This document shows, one piece after another, positions 8,466 through 17,069 of a stretch of 64,000 nucleotides of DNA (position 1 is its first letter; each line of letters begins with the position of its first letter). A model generated the notes under the pieces. It worked only from the letters and a program-made list of their open reading frames with translations, made no database searches and was not told the DNA's origin. The stretch is taken from positions 22,782 to 86,781 of the forward strand of contig JAHJDP010000019.1 of the NCBI GenBank assembly GCA_018831195.1. The letters are read 5' to 3'. The stretch comes from Candidatus Eisenbacteria bacterium (GTDB lineage: Bacteria; Eisenbacteria; RBG-16-71-46; CAIMUX01; JAHJDP01). A program made the position numbers and the translations under genes.

Positions 8466-11400
8466 TCAACGCAGCAAGCTCAATTTCCGCGCCTGGCTGA
8501 AGCCGTCACTCTCGAGCTTGTAAAAGTAGATACCCGAGGCAACCTTCCGGTTCTGGTTATCCCGCCCGTCCCAGATGACCGTATGACGTCCCGCGGCGAT
8601 CGGCCCATCCACAAGATGCCGCACGATCCGCCCCTGCTCATCATAGATTCGGAGGGTGACAACAATATTGGATCGCGGGACATCGTAGATGATCATCGTG
8701 CGTGAATTGAGCGGGTTCGGCCGGCAGGGGTGCAGGGCGAATCGATTGATGGAGAGTTCACCGGCCGCGCCGCTGGCGTCACTCGCCAGGGCCGGACCGC
8801 TCTCATTGCCGGCGTTATCGACGGCCGTCAATTTGTAAAAGAGGGTGTGGCCGGGACTCTCGTCGGCCCAGTGCGTGGCGATCGTTTGATGCGCCAGATT
8901 TTCCGGCGAGGGCTCGAAATCGGCATCGGGGCCTCTGTAAATGTTGAAGTACTGGAAATCGTCATCGGGACAGGGATTCCAGGAGAGGATGCTGGCACCG
9001 GGGGAGAAAGTTATCTGAAATCCCTCGGGGACGGAAGGGGCGATATTGTCGACGGAGTATCCCGTCATGGGATCGCTGATAAAAATACCCTCGTCCATAT
9101 GGGCGATCACCCGGAACTGGGTCAGGCAAGGGTCGGCCGCGGTTGAATCGCAGAAGGTGGGGACAAGATAGATGTAGCCTTCCTGCCCGTATGCCCCGCC
9201 GGAGAGAAGAGTTACCCATTGGCTATTGTAAAAGGCCTCCACCGCATAGATCTCGGATCGTGGTGAGTTGGTATCGTGGCCGCTGCGATTGAAGGAAACG
9301 AGAACCTGACCCCCCTGGTCATCCGGGACATCGTCGACAGCGGTGATGATCGCTTCGGCCGGCAACATCCTGATCCCAACGCTTGCAGTGTCGCTATTGG
9401 CCGGCCCCGCGGCGATCAATGTCACGGTGAAATCGCCCACGGCAGTATAGGTGTGGACAGGATTCGCGACACTCGAGGAATCGCCGTCGCCGAAGTCCCA
9501 GTGATAGGTGTCGATCGTTCCGCTCGAGGTGTTGGTGAAGGCGATCGGAGCGGGAACAACACCGAACGTGTCGGAAGGCGTGAAGCCCGCGACGACCGTC
9601 TCCGGATCGACGATAATTATATAGTCGATCTTGCACTCCTCATCGGTGCCGCCGGCGCCGCCGACCTCCAGACAGACGGTGTAGGTGTCGGGCATCGCGT
9701 AATGATGCAGCGGGCTCCACTCGTCCGAAGATTCTTCATCGCCGAAGGTCCAAAGGAGAGTCGAGATAGCACCCAGCGATTGATTATTGAACTGCACATC
9801 GCCGTGGCCGATGAGGGGATCGGCGTTGAAGTGGGCGACGGGCGGCGCATTCCCAGGCAACACGGCGATGTAATCGATCTTGACCGCTGAATCGGTGCCG
9901 CCACCCGGTCCCATAACGAGAAGAGAAACGGTAAACTGGGTCGGCTCGGTCACGATGTAATTATGGGCCGGATTGGCCCGGCTGCTCGATGTGCCGTCCC
10001 CGAAATCCCAGAGCCAGCTTATGATCGGCCCGCCGGTGTTGCTGGTGGTGAAGGCCACCGCCAGAGGTGAAGCGCCCGTTGTCGGGTCACCGGTGAAATC
10101 TATTACGGGCGGATCGGGGTTTGATTGAAGGAAAGGGAAGGCGCCGATATCGGCGATCGTGCCGTCGGCGTCGTAAGTGGCCGGATCGGGAAGACCGGCG
10201 TCGATACAGGGCGATCCCTCGAGAAGATGGTATTCATTCTCGGGATCGAAAAGCGGATCCATGGAGATGTTGTAATAGGTGTCGCAGGGGTCGTTGTTAT
10301 AATTCGTGCAGCAGATATCCCCGATGTTTGAAGGCAGCCCGTCACCAGTGTAGTTGGTGCCGTTGTTCCAGACATTATTGTACATGATGGAATCTGGAGA
10401 ACAGGAATATGCGTTGATCCCATGGTTGTTTTCTGATATGACATTGTCGGCGATAAGGGGTGTGGCTGATTCTATTAGTATCCCTGTGGAATTCGACCTT
10501 ACTATATTGCCGACGATCCTGGGTGAGGATGCTGAGCATATAATTCCAGTAGCACTTGAATACATGAGTGATTCAATAATGTTATTCATGATGAGCGGCG
10601 CCGAAAGGGCTCCAGTGCAATAAATTCCCATTTGGATAAAACTGCCGATATAATTTCCGGTGATAACCGCGGAGCTGCCATGGCAGGATATCCCGTAGAC
10701 GACGTTTTCAATCGTATTGCCGGTGATAAGTGAAGGGGAATCGCTGAGTTCAATTGCTGTGTGGACTCGACCAAGGGTATTATTCGAGATTACAGATGAG
10801 GAATAAAAACAATATATACCTACCTCACATTCGTAGATATGGTTCCCAATAATCTGAGCGGTTGCCCTTCCGCAGAATATGCCATTATTTTCGGAATAAC
10901 GTATTGTACAATTTTCAATGAGTATAGGCGTGCTCCCCGTAGATTCCAATTTCAGCGCCCAGCCGTCGCCGGCTCCTCCGCCGGACCCCGCATTTTCAAT
11001 CACACAGTACTCCAGAGATCCCGAACAGGTCGTCGAATCGGTGAAGACAATCCCTTTCCAATCACCCGGGGCAGGCCCGAGTTGGCCTGAAACAAACCGA
11101 ATACTGTCCGTCTCCGTTCCCGCCGCGATGAGGGCGCCGTTCACGGTCATCTGGTAATTATCCATAAAGGAGATCAATGTGCCCGGGTGAATAACAAGAG
11201 AGGAATCCGGTGGAACCCTGATATCACCGATGACCTTGAACCAATGATCCGGCGTCCACTCGCCGAAAACGTCGCCGGATACCTCGATAATCGTTCCCGG
11301 CTGCAGCGTGACATCCGCAAGGGTCGTGTTGGCGGCAATGTAAACCGGCTCGCTGGTGTCGTGCGGCAGGTACCCATCATGGGTATAGTGAATAACGTAC

Positions 11401-11630
11401 AACCCCTCCGATAATCCCAAGCTGATGTATCCGGTGTCCGCCGTGAAGGCGCTGTCGGTCACCGCCGAAGGCGACACGGCCTCGAAGAGCACTCTCGTGC
11501 CGCTGTGATCCGATGCTTCATCTTCAAGAAAGCAATAACCATCCACCGTGACCATCCGGTCTTCAGCGAGACAGATAGAAGCGGATAAGATGCAGGACAG
11601 TGTGATCGCAAAGAGGATGATGCGCCGCAT
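8466..11630 (-). CDS. large secreted beta-helix/PKD protein with FlgD-like C-terminal tail
   Basis: A 1054-residue exported protein. Start ATG 11630 has GGGAGGG upstream and gives a clean signal peptide (MRRIILFAITLSCILSASIC); the longer frame from 11720 is ignored. Order of regions: carboxypeptidase-regulatory-like beta domain (about 25-110), right-handed parallel beta-helix with Asn/Ile ladders such as IIGNHIYECEVGIYCF (about 115-510), three PKD domains each with W-x-F-G-D (WDFGDGTSSS, WTFGDEESSD, WDFGDGDSSS; about 520-775), an FN3-like segment near 885-960, and a C-terminal FlgD-like/T9SS-like domain ending ASGIYFYKLESD plus a basic tail. Probably surface-attached or secreted, binding or processing carbohydrate. 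No catalytic residues can be assigned. Repeat copy B supplies its presumed promoter. Confidence 0.85.
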   Translation of the reverse strand: MRRIILFAITLSCILSASICLAEDRMVTVDGYCFLEDEASDHSGTRVLFEAVSPSAVTDSAFTADTGYISLGLSEGLYVIHYTHDGYLPHDTSEPVYIAANTTLADVTLQPGTIIEVSGDVFGEWTPDHWFKVIGDIRVPPDSSLVIHPGTLISFMDNYQMTVNGALIAAGTETDSIRFVSGQLGPAPGDWKGIVFTDSTTCSGSLEYCVIENAGSGGGAGDGWALKLESTGSTPILIENCTIRYSENNGIFCGRATAQIIGNHIYECEVGIYCFYSSSVISNNTLGRVHTAIELSDSPSLITGNTIENVVYGISCHGSSAVITGNYIGSFIQMGIYCTGALSAPLIMNNIIESLMYSSATGIICSASSPRIVGNIVRSNSTGILIESATPLIADNVISENNHGINAYSCSPDSIMYNNVWNNGTNYTGDGLPSNIGDICCTNYNNDPCDTYYNISMDPLFDPENEYHLLEGSPCIDAGLPDPATYDADGTIADIGAFPFLQSNPDPPVIDFTGDPTTGASPLAVAFTTSNTGGPIISWLWDFGDGTSSSRANPAHNYIVTEPTQFTVSLLVMGPGGGTDSAVKIDYIAVLPGNAPPVAHFNADPLIGHGDVQFNNQSLGAISTLLWTFGDEESSDEWSPLHHYAMPDTYTVCLEVGGAGGTDEECKIDYIIIVDPETVVAGFTPSDTFGVVPAPIAFTNTSSGTIDTYHWDFGDGDSSSVANPVHTYTAVGDFTVTLIAAGPANSDTASVGIRMLPAEAIITAVDDVPDDQGGQVLVSFNRSGHDTNSPRSEIYAVEAFYNSQWVTLLSGGAYGQEGYIYLVPTFCDSTAADPCLTQFRVIAHMDEGIFISDPMTGYSVDNIAPSVPEGFQITFSPGASILSWNPCPDDDFQYFNIYRGPDADFEPSPENLAHQTIATHWADESPGHTLFYKLTAVDNAGNESGPALASDASGAAGELSINRFALHPCRPNPLNSRTMIIYDVPRSNIVVTLRIYDEQGRIVRHLVDGPIAAGRHTVIWDGRDNQNRKVASGIYFYKLESDGFSQARKLSLLR

Positions 11631-11674
11631 GGAAGAACCCTCCCCAAGTCGATGTGAAACGGCATGTATCGTTG

Positions 11675-11814
11675 AAATCCGCCGGGACTTTCGCAGGGAA
11701 GCTAACACATTGGGGGACAAAAAACAAGGAGTCCTTTCTCATCCATGCCCACAGACAAGTGGCATCGCCGGGGTGGCGGGATTACCCTGATGGGGTTTAG
11801 CAGATGGAACGCAA
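11675..11814 (-). repeat. copy B of the ~140-bp direct repeat, upstream of the beta-helix gene
   Basis: Homologous to 8275-8413, the two copies lying 3.4 kb apart in direct orientation and bracketing the beta-helix gene. Identity is highest over 11690-11740 and fades towards 11814, where matching blocks such as ATGGG-TT-AG-AGA--GAACGC persist. It lies 45 bases upstream of the beta-helix start on the minus strand. The 11631-11963 gap holds otherwise only the ribosome binding sites of the two divergent genes. Confidence 0.85.
11699..11727 (-). promoter_or_regulatory. putative promoter in repeat copy B
   Basis: Minus-strand TTGTTT (11722-11727), a 17-base spacer and TAGCTT (11699-11704) with upstream TG. 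It is identical to the element in copy A, and would start transcription about 60 bases before the beta-helix gene start. Confidence 0.45.
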
Positions 11815-11963
11815 TGAGGCAACAGGGAGCAAGGATGCGCACCTGCCGGATCTGACCCTCGCCACGCTGGCGCGCCATATGGGACGGATGGTTGCCGAGC
11901 GCATCTTCCGGGCGGCCACGATATCGTGCTGCGGCAAAAATCCCGCTGAGAGTGAGGTTGACG

Positions 11964-13139
11964 ATGACCAAACATCCTTCATCGCACGCCCGCAAGGCCA
12001 TCATCCAGAAGCTCCTGGACGAGGCGATCCAGAACCGGCACTTCGATGAGTTGAAGGACGTCTTCGCCGGACTGCATCCGGCCGATACCGCCGAGATCCT
12101 GCGGGATATTTCACCGGGTGATGCGGCGGTGGTTTTTCGGCTCTTGGCGCGCCCGGAAGCGGCCTGCGTCTTCGCTTACGTGACGCCTCGCATTCAGGAG
12201 CGGTTGCTGCACGAACTCGGTGAAGCGGAATCCTCGGTGCTGGTCACCGGCCTCAAACCCGACGAGCGGACCCGCCTGCTCGACGTTCTGCCGACGGAGG
12301 TCACGCGGCGATTGCTGGCGAATCTGCCGCCGGGCACACCGGTGGGCCGTGTTGTCGACAGGCCTCTTGTGACGATTGCGGCGACGGCGTCGCGCAGCGA
12401 GCTCGTCGCGAGTTTTCGCAAATATCGCCGCATTGTCTTGCCGGTTGTCGACGATGACGGGGTGTTGCTGGGGATCGTCACCCTCGACGATACGCTCAAG
12501 ATCGCCGACGCCGAGACGACCCGCGACGCCCATCGCAGCGGCGGCATGGAGAGTCTCGATGCGCCTTACCTATCCGCCTCGTTATCCCATCTCATTAAAA
12601 AGCGCGCCGGATGGCTGTCCGCCCTTTTCCTCGGTGAGATGCTCACGGCGACCGCCATGGGGCATTTTCAGGCGGAGATCGCCCACGTCGTCGTGCTGGC
12701 CCTCTTCGTCCCGCTGATTATCAGCAGCGGCGGCAACTCAGGCTCCCAGGCCGCAACCCTGATGGTGCGGTCCCTCGCCCTGCATGAAGTGCAGCTCCGC
12801 GACTGGCTGCGGGTCTTCAGCCGCGAGCTGCTCGGGGGGCTCTTTCTCGGCGTTTGGCTGGGGATGATCGGCTTTGCGCGCATTCTGCTGTGGCAGAAGT
12901 TGCACTTTTTCGATTACGGGCCGCATCACCTGCGTCTCGCCATGGCGGTGTGGGCGAGCCTCATCGGCGTGGTCACCTTCGGCAGCCTGGCCGGCAGCAT
13001 GTTGCCCTTCGCGCTCAAGCGGTTGCGCCTCGATCCGGCCACAAGCTCGGCGCCGTTCGTCGCGACCCTCGTCGACGTGACCGGGCTCATCATCTATTTC
13101 ACCGTGGCGAACTTGATCTTCCGCGGGCTGGCATTGTAG
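11964..13139 (+). CDS. mgtE: MgtE-type magnesium transporter lacking one CBS domain
   Basis: A 391-residue protein with the MgtE N-domain superhelix (about 10-125; HPADTAEILRDISPGDAAVV), one CBS unit (VVDRPLVTIAATASRSEL to LLGIVTLDDTLKIA, about 130-190) and five membrane segments with the pore signature LIISSGGNSGSQAATLMVRS. Canonical MgtE proteins are about 450 residues with two CBS domains forming the Mg2+-sensing dimer. Here the stretch for CBS1 is absent: the N-domain end LLANLPPGT joins directly to the start of CBS2. Start ATG 11964 is chosen because the N-domain begins there; the frame extends to 11892 without better support. It should import Mg2+ across the inner membrane with altered gating, which is inference. 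Confidence 0.9.
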   Translation: MTKHPSSHARKAIIQKLLDEAIQNRHFDELKDVFAGLHPADTAEILRDISPGDAAVVFRLLARPEAACVFAYVTPRIQERLLHELGEAESSVLVTGLKPDERTRLLDVLPTEVTRRLLANLPPGTPVGRVVDRPLVTIAATASRSELVASFRKYRRIVLPVVDDDGVLLGIVTLDDTLKIADAETTRDAHRSGGMESLDAPYLSASLSHLIKKRAGWLSALFLGEMLTATAMGHFQAEIAHVVVLALFVPLIISSGGNSGSQAATLMVRSLALHEVQLRDWLRVFSRELLGGLFLGVWLGMIGFARILLWQKLHFFDYGPHHLRLAMAVWASLIGVVTFGSLAGSMLPFALKRLRLDPATSSAPFVATLVDVTGLIIYFTVANLIFRGLAL

Positions 13140-13259
13140 AATATCGCCACACCTTGATGGATAATGATGACCGAGTCTTTGACCATCCCGAGCCCCGTCT
13201 CGAATCCGATGCCGACACCCGGCTGGGATCAAGCGGGCGACGCGTCTTGTGGAGGTCAG

Positions 13260-13913
13260 ATGAAAGAGAATCTTAAATCCGATGGCTGGATCGACGTATC
13301 CATCCCAATCACCACCGGGATGGCGCACTGGCCGGACAGGCCGCCGGTGTACGTTGAGCACGTGCTCGATCGGCGGCGCGGCGATGACGCTGATGTTTCC
13401 AGGCTCTCTTTGGGCGTCCATACGGGTACGCATGTGGACGCGCCCCGCAACTTCTTCAGGGGTGCGGCCGGCATCGACCGGATGCCGCTCGATGCGACGA
13501 TCGGCCGTGCGCGCGTGATCCCGATCTCCGACCGCCAAGCCGTCCACGTCGATGAGTTGGAGATGAATGAAATTCAGTCCGGTGAGCGGATCCTCCTCAA
13601 AACACGAAACTCGCCGCAGGCATGGCAATCCAAAAACTTCTTTGAAGATTTCGTCTACATTTCGACCGCCGCCGCAAAGTGGCTTGCGGATCGCGGTGTT
13701 CGCACCGTCGGGATTGACTATCTGTCGGTGGGCGCTTACCTGGTGCGCAACGGCGAGGCCGTTCATCGCGCCCTGCTGGGCGCGGGCGTTTGGATCATCG
13801 AGGGTCTTGATCTCACCCGAGTGCCGCCGGGGCCTTGCGAACTCATCTGTCTTCCCCTCAAGATTCTTGGCGGGGACGGAGCGCCGGCGCGTGTCGTCCT
13901 TCGTCCTATTTAA
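13260..13913 (+). CDS. cyclase-family (kynurenine formamidase-like) metal-dependent hydrolase
   Basis: A 217-residue member of the cyclase/arylformamidase (KynB-like) family, of usual length. Start ATG 13260 has a strong GGAGG five bases upstream; the in-frame ATG at 13164 adds an implausible leader. Visible motifs are WIDVSIPITTGMAHWPD at the N-terminus and the metal-binding HTGTHVDAPRNF near residues 60-71. Where the family usually has a His after DAPxH this protein has Asn. VGIDYLSVGAY and the C-terminal PPGPCELICLPLKI are typical of the fold. Typical reactions are hydrolysis of N-formylkynurenine or related amides. The rest of the kynurenine pathway is not in the window, so the substrate is open. 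Confidence 0.85.
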   Translation: MKENLKSDGWIDVSIPITTGMAHWPDRPPVYVEHVLDRRRGDDADVSRLSLGVHTGTHVDAPRNFFRGAAGIDRMPLDATIGRARVIPISDRQAVHVDELEMNEIQSGERILLKTRNSPQAWQSKNFFEDFVYISTAAAKWLADRGVRTVGIDYLSVGAYLVRNGEAVHRALLGAGVWIIEGLDLTRVPPGPCELICLPLKILGGDGAPARVVLRPI

Positions 13914-14040
13914 CAAAAAGCATAGCCGCATGGTGGAAGATGCCGGGGGGGCTTTACTGAGAGGCAATGTTTCATTCGAGTTCCAACGCGGGCTTCAAGG
14001 TCGTCATCCCATGGGAACAACCGGGTTCCTTAAATGCATC

Positions 14041-14067
14041 GGGCCTGCCTTCTTCATAGGCAGGCCC
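14041..14067. terminator. stable hairpin between convergent genes
   Basis: GGGCCTGCCT (14041-14050) pairs perfectly with AGGCAGGCCC (14058-14067) around a 7-base loop. It sits between the 3' ends of the cyclase-family gene and the SWIB gene. No run of T follows on either strand, so it may be a weak or factor-assisted bidirectional terminator. Confidence 0.5.
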
Positions 14068-14078
14068 GATACTTAAGA

Positions 14079-14405
14079 TTATTCAATGTTTGCGCCGATA
14101 ACAGCCGCCATCTGCATCATGTCGATCGTCTGGCCTTCCTTCAGCTTTGTAAGGTCAGTTACCTTGCCTGATTTGCTTTTGGATATTGTGTTTCTAAAAA
14201 TCGGAAGCAATTTAGCATCAGCCACAATATACTTTCCTGCGTTTGCGGGTTTCCCATTTTCAGTCTTTGTCTGCAGTTTATTGGCTTTAATATAGTCCCA
14301 CAATTTCTTGGTGATTTCTGTCCTGGGAAGCTCTTTCGCTTTCAGTAACCCGGCCAGATCACTCTTCAGCCTGACTGGTTTGCTCAATCCTTTTGCTTCT
14401 GCCAT
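14079..14405 (-). CDS. SWIB/MDM2-domain protein
   Basis: A 108-residue protein consisting of little more than one SWIB domain, the fold of eukaryotic BAF60/SMARCD subunits and MDM2 that is also present in chlamydiae and scattered bacteria. Recognisable features are LSKPVRLKSDLAGLL, RTEITKKLWDYIKANKLQ and the C-terminal EGQTIDMMQMAAVIGANI. It is Lys-rich and lacks a signal peptide. In chlamydiae a SWIB domain occurs alone and fused to topoisomerase, so a chromatin or nucleoid role is proposed for the family. Start ATG 14405 has AAGGAGCTGTAA upstream. The gene is visibly less GC-rich than its neighbours, which could indicate transfer. Confidence 0.85.
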   Translation of the reverse strand: MAEAKGLSKPVRLKSDLAGLLKAKELPRTEITKKLWDYIKANKLQTKTENGKPANAGKYIVADAKLLPIFRNTISKSKSGKVTDLTKLKEGQTIDMMQMAAVIGANIE

Positions 14406-14680
14406 TTACAGCTCCTTCATGTTTAGGTTTAACTTATATCCGATGACCGGATACATACCCCGGGCGACGCCGAGTTCTACATCCCCAGCGGAATGCAATT
14501 GATTACAGCATAATGAACCGGGGGAACAAATACCAGAGATGAGTGAATGCCAGATCATTGAATTCCGTGACGCCCAGAATATTGAAGCTATGGAGATATA
14601 CACCCAAGTGTGAGAAACAGTTAGCGACTATTTCAGAAATCTATAATCCACGCCAGAGCTTGAAAATAGGAGGAGAAACC

Positions 14681-15490
14681 CTATAACCGGTACAAATCCG
14701 ACCTTCGCTGATTCAGGATATGGTTATAATCGGTGACGTTTTTGTTCAAGGCGCGGGCGGGATCGAATTCGGCGGAGATCAGCCCTTCCACATCGGGCAG
14801 GCAGCGGCCCAACACCTTGCCGTCGGGGCTGGTGATTTGGCTGCCGCCGGTGAAGGTGAGATCGAGGCCGGCGCGGCTCTCGGTGCCGATCCGGTTGCAG
14901 GTCATGGTGAAGACCTGATTCTCGATGCTGCGGGTCACCATCGCGTCCTGGCAGAAATGCAACACCAGGTTTGACGGATGGCAGACAACCTGCGCGCCGA
15001 GGAGCGCCAGCGAACGCGCCATCTCGGGGAAGATCCAGTCAAAACAGATCATCATGCCGATGGAGATTCGCTCTGCGCCACACGCGATCTCAACAACATG
15101 CGGCGGCTCCTCGCCGGGATCGAACCATTCATTTTCTTTGTAAAAGAGATGGATCTTGCGATAGGTGGAGATGTGACCCGCGGGTCCTACAAGAACGGAC
15201 GCATTGTAAACCTTATCGCCGGCCCGTTCGGCCATCCCCATCACATAGAACGATCCGGTCTCCCGTGCCCATTGTTCGAGGCGTCGAACCGAGGGGCCGC
15301 CGGGGATCGTTTCGGCGAGATCATATGCCTCCGCGCGCGAGGTCATTGTATAACCGGTGGGATAGAGCTCCGGCAGCACGATGAGTTGCACACCCTGTTG
15401 CGCCGCGTCGCGGAGATAGGGTTCCGCCCGATCCATATTGCCTGAAGGGTCGCCGAATACCGGATGCAACTGCAGGCAGGCCGCTTTCAT
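14681..15490 (-). CDS. carbon-nitrogen hydrolase (nitrilase superfamily)
   Basis: A 269-residue cytosolic amidase. The Glu-Lys-Cys triad is visible: Glu in IVLPELYPTGY (about 41), Lys in YRKIHLFYKE (about 113) and Cys in GMMICFDWIFPE (about 147). The length fits N-carbamoylputrescine amidase, omega-amidase and related branches; the exact substrate is not readable. ATG 15490 has GAGGGATGGATC upstream. It starts 20 bases after the glutamine synthetase stop on the same strand, so the two form an operon and a role in amide nitrogen handling is a reasonable inference. The 275 bases downstream (14406-14680) hold no clear feature. Confidence 0.85.
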   Translation of the reverse strand: MKAACLQLHPVFGDPSGNMDRAEPYLRDAAQQGVQLIVLPELYPTGYTMTSRAEAYDLAETIPGGPSVRRLEQWARETGSFYVMGMAERAGDKVYNASVLVGPAGHISTYRKIHLFYKENEWFDPGEEPPHVVEIACGAERISIGMMICFDWIFPEMARSLALLGAQVVCHPSNLVLHFCQDAMVTRSIENQVFTMTCNRIGTESRAGLDLTFTGGSQITSPDGKVLGRCLPDVEGLISAEFDPARALNKNVTDYNHILNQRRSDLYRL

Positions 15491-15510
15491 GATCCATCCC
15501 TCACTACAAA

Positions 15511-16950
15511 CTACAGATCAAGATAGAGGAAAAACTCATACGGATGCGGCCGGCGCGCGACCTCGTTGATCTCGCGCGTCGTCTTGAGCTCGATCCAATC
15601 CTCAATAAACTCACGGCTGAAGACATCCCCCTGCAGCAGGAAATCATGATCGTCATGCAGGGCCTGCAGCGCATCTTTCAGCGTGGGGGGCAGGCCGTTG
15701 GCCGACGAGGTGCCGTTGCCGCCGTTGGCGGCGGGGGCCAAGCCGGCCTTGAGAGGATCGATTTCACGGCGGATCCCGTCCAGCCCCGCCATCAGCATCG
15801 CCGAGAGGGCGAAGTAGATATTGCAGGTGGCGTCGGGCGGGCGGTACTCAATGCGCATGCTCTTCTCGGGATTGGATGTGGCGGGAATGCGGACCGCGGC
15901 GGTGCGGTCGCCGGGGCCGAAGGTCAGATGCACCGGGGATTCATAGCCCGGGACAAGGCGCTTATACGAATTGGTGCTGGGATTGACGAAAGCGGAGAGG
16001 GCGGGTCCGTGCTCGAGCAGGCCGCCGATATAATGCAGGGCCGTCTTGGAAAGCTTGGCCCATCCCTCGGGATCGTAGAAGAGGGATTTCCCATCCTTCA
16101 CGAGGTGCTGGTGCACATGCATCCCGTTGCCGGATTCCTCATGAATCGGTTTCGGCATGAAGGTGGCGACACGGCCGTGCCCGTGCGCCGTCATGTGAAC
16201 AAAATATTTGGTCAGCATCACCGCGTCGGCCGCCTTTAACAAAGGAGTCGCAAGGATCTCGATTTCACATTGGCCGGGGCCGCCGCCCTCATGATGATGA
16301 TAGCGGATGCCTAATCCGGCTTCCTTGAGACGAACGCAGACCTCGGTGCGCAGGCCGTCCATCGTGTCCTTCGGGGGAAGGGCGTGATACCCACCCTTGC
16401 GGGGATTGATATTGGTCGGCTGGTATCCTTCCGCCGGCTCGCGGTAGGTGTTCCATTCCGCTTCGGCCGATTCGACAACATAACTGGCGGCGTAGGGCAG
16501 ATTGCGATAGCGGACATATTCAAAAACGTAAAACTCGAACTCGGGGCTCATGAGGATCGCATCCGCCAGGCTGAGGGAGCTCAAATAATCGGCGGCGCGG
16601 TGCGCCACGGTGCGGGGATCGCGCGCGAAGGGTTCGTGCGTTTCGGCGCTGCAGATATCCGCAATGAGACTCAGCGTCGGAACCTGCGCGAAGGGATCCA
16701 TAAAGGATGTGTGGGCGTCGGGTATCAGCAGAAGATCGCTCGATTCCACCCGCGTCAGCCCCGGGATGCTCGATCCGTCAAAGGGGATGCCGTTTTGAAA
16801 GATCCCATCGGTAAATTGATCCGACGGCACCGTGATATGACGCCAGCGGCCCAAGACGCCGCAGAACTTGATATCGACCATCTGCGCGCCGGAAGCCCTG
16901 ATCAAACCGAAGACCCGGTCGCGGGCCACTTGGTCCACAGAAGCTGACAT
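15511..16950 (-). CDS. glnA: glutamine synthetase, type I
   Basis: A 479-residue GSI enzyme, ATP-dependent condensation of glutamate and ammonia. Key blocks: IPFDGSSIPGL, MSPEFEFYVFEYV, YHHHEGGGPGQCEIEI, FMPKPIHEESGNGMHVHQ, NPSTNSYKRLVPGYESP, and RPPDATCNIYFALSAML. Start ATG 16950 follows GGGGGAGGGATTT; the in-frame start at 16965 is less likely. Odd feature: the loop carrying the adenylylation Tyr in GSI-beta (NLYDLPPEE) is replaced by an Ala/Gly/Asn-rich linker (LAPAANGGNGTSSANGLPP), so control by GlnE-type adenylylation is unlikely. It is the first gene of a pair with the nitrilase-superfamily gene. Confidence 0.95.
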   Translation of the reverse strand: MSASVDQVARDRVFGLIRASGAQMVDIKFCGVLGRWRHITVPSDQFTDGIFQNGIPFDGSSIPGLTRVESSDLLLIPDAHTSFMDPFAQVPTLSLIADICSAETHEPFARDPRTVAHRAADYLSSLSLADAILMSPEFEFYVFEYVRYRNLPYAASYVVESAEAEWNTYREPAEGYQPTNINPRKGGYHALPPKDTMDGLRTEVCVRLKEAGLGIRYHHHEGGGPGQCEIEILATPLLKAADAVMLTKYFVHMTAHGHGRVATFMPKPIHEESGNGMHVHQHLVKDGKSLFYDPEGWAKLSKTALHYIGGLLEHGPALSAFVNPSTNSYKRLVPGYESPVHLTFGPGDRTAAVRIPATSNPEKSMRIEYRPPDATCNIYFALSAMLMAGLDGIRREIDPLKAGLAPAANGGNGTSSANGLPPTLKDALQALHDDHDFLLQGDVFSREFIEDWIELKTTREINEVARRPHPYEFFLYLDL

Positions 16951-17069
16951 AAATCCCTCCCCCAAATTTTCCGCACTTCTCTAATGGTAGCGGTTTACAG
17001 GCCTCGGTCGCAAGGTGCTGACGCTCGATGCGCGGGATCAATGTTTTGAAATACCGGGAGTTGAGTCTC

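Noticed and set aside
8275..11814. Composite transposon or insertion sequence flanked by the 140-bp repeats
   Set aside because: No transposase, no terminal inverted repeats and no target-site duplication are visible; the enclosed gene is an ordinary secreted protein.
12738..13967. 409-residue open frame on the minus strand across the MgtE and cyclase-family genes
   Set aside because: It is antisense to two genes with clear family motifs. Its translation is Arg/His/Asp-rich with no hydrophobic core or motif, and it has no ribosome binding site.
14406..14603. 65-residue minus-strand frame upstream of the SWIB gene
   Set aside because: Cys/Ser-rich random-looking translation, no ribosome binding site; better read as the SWIB upstream region.
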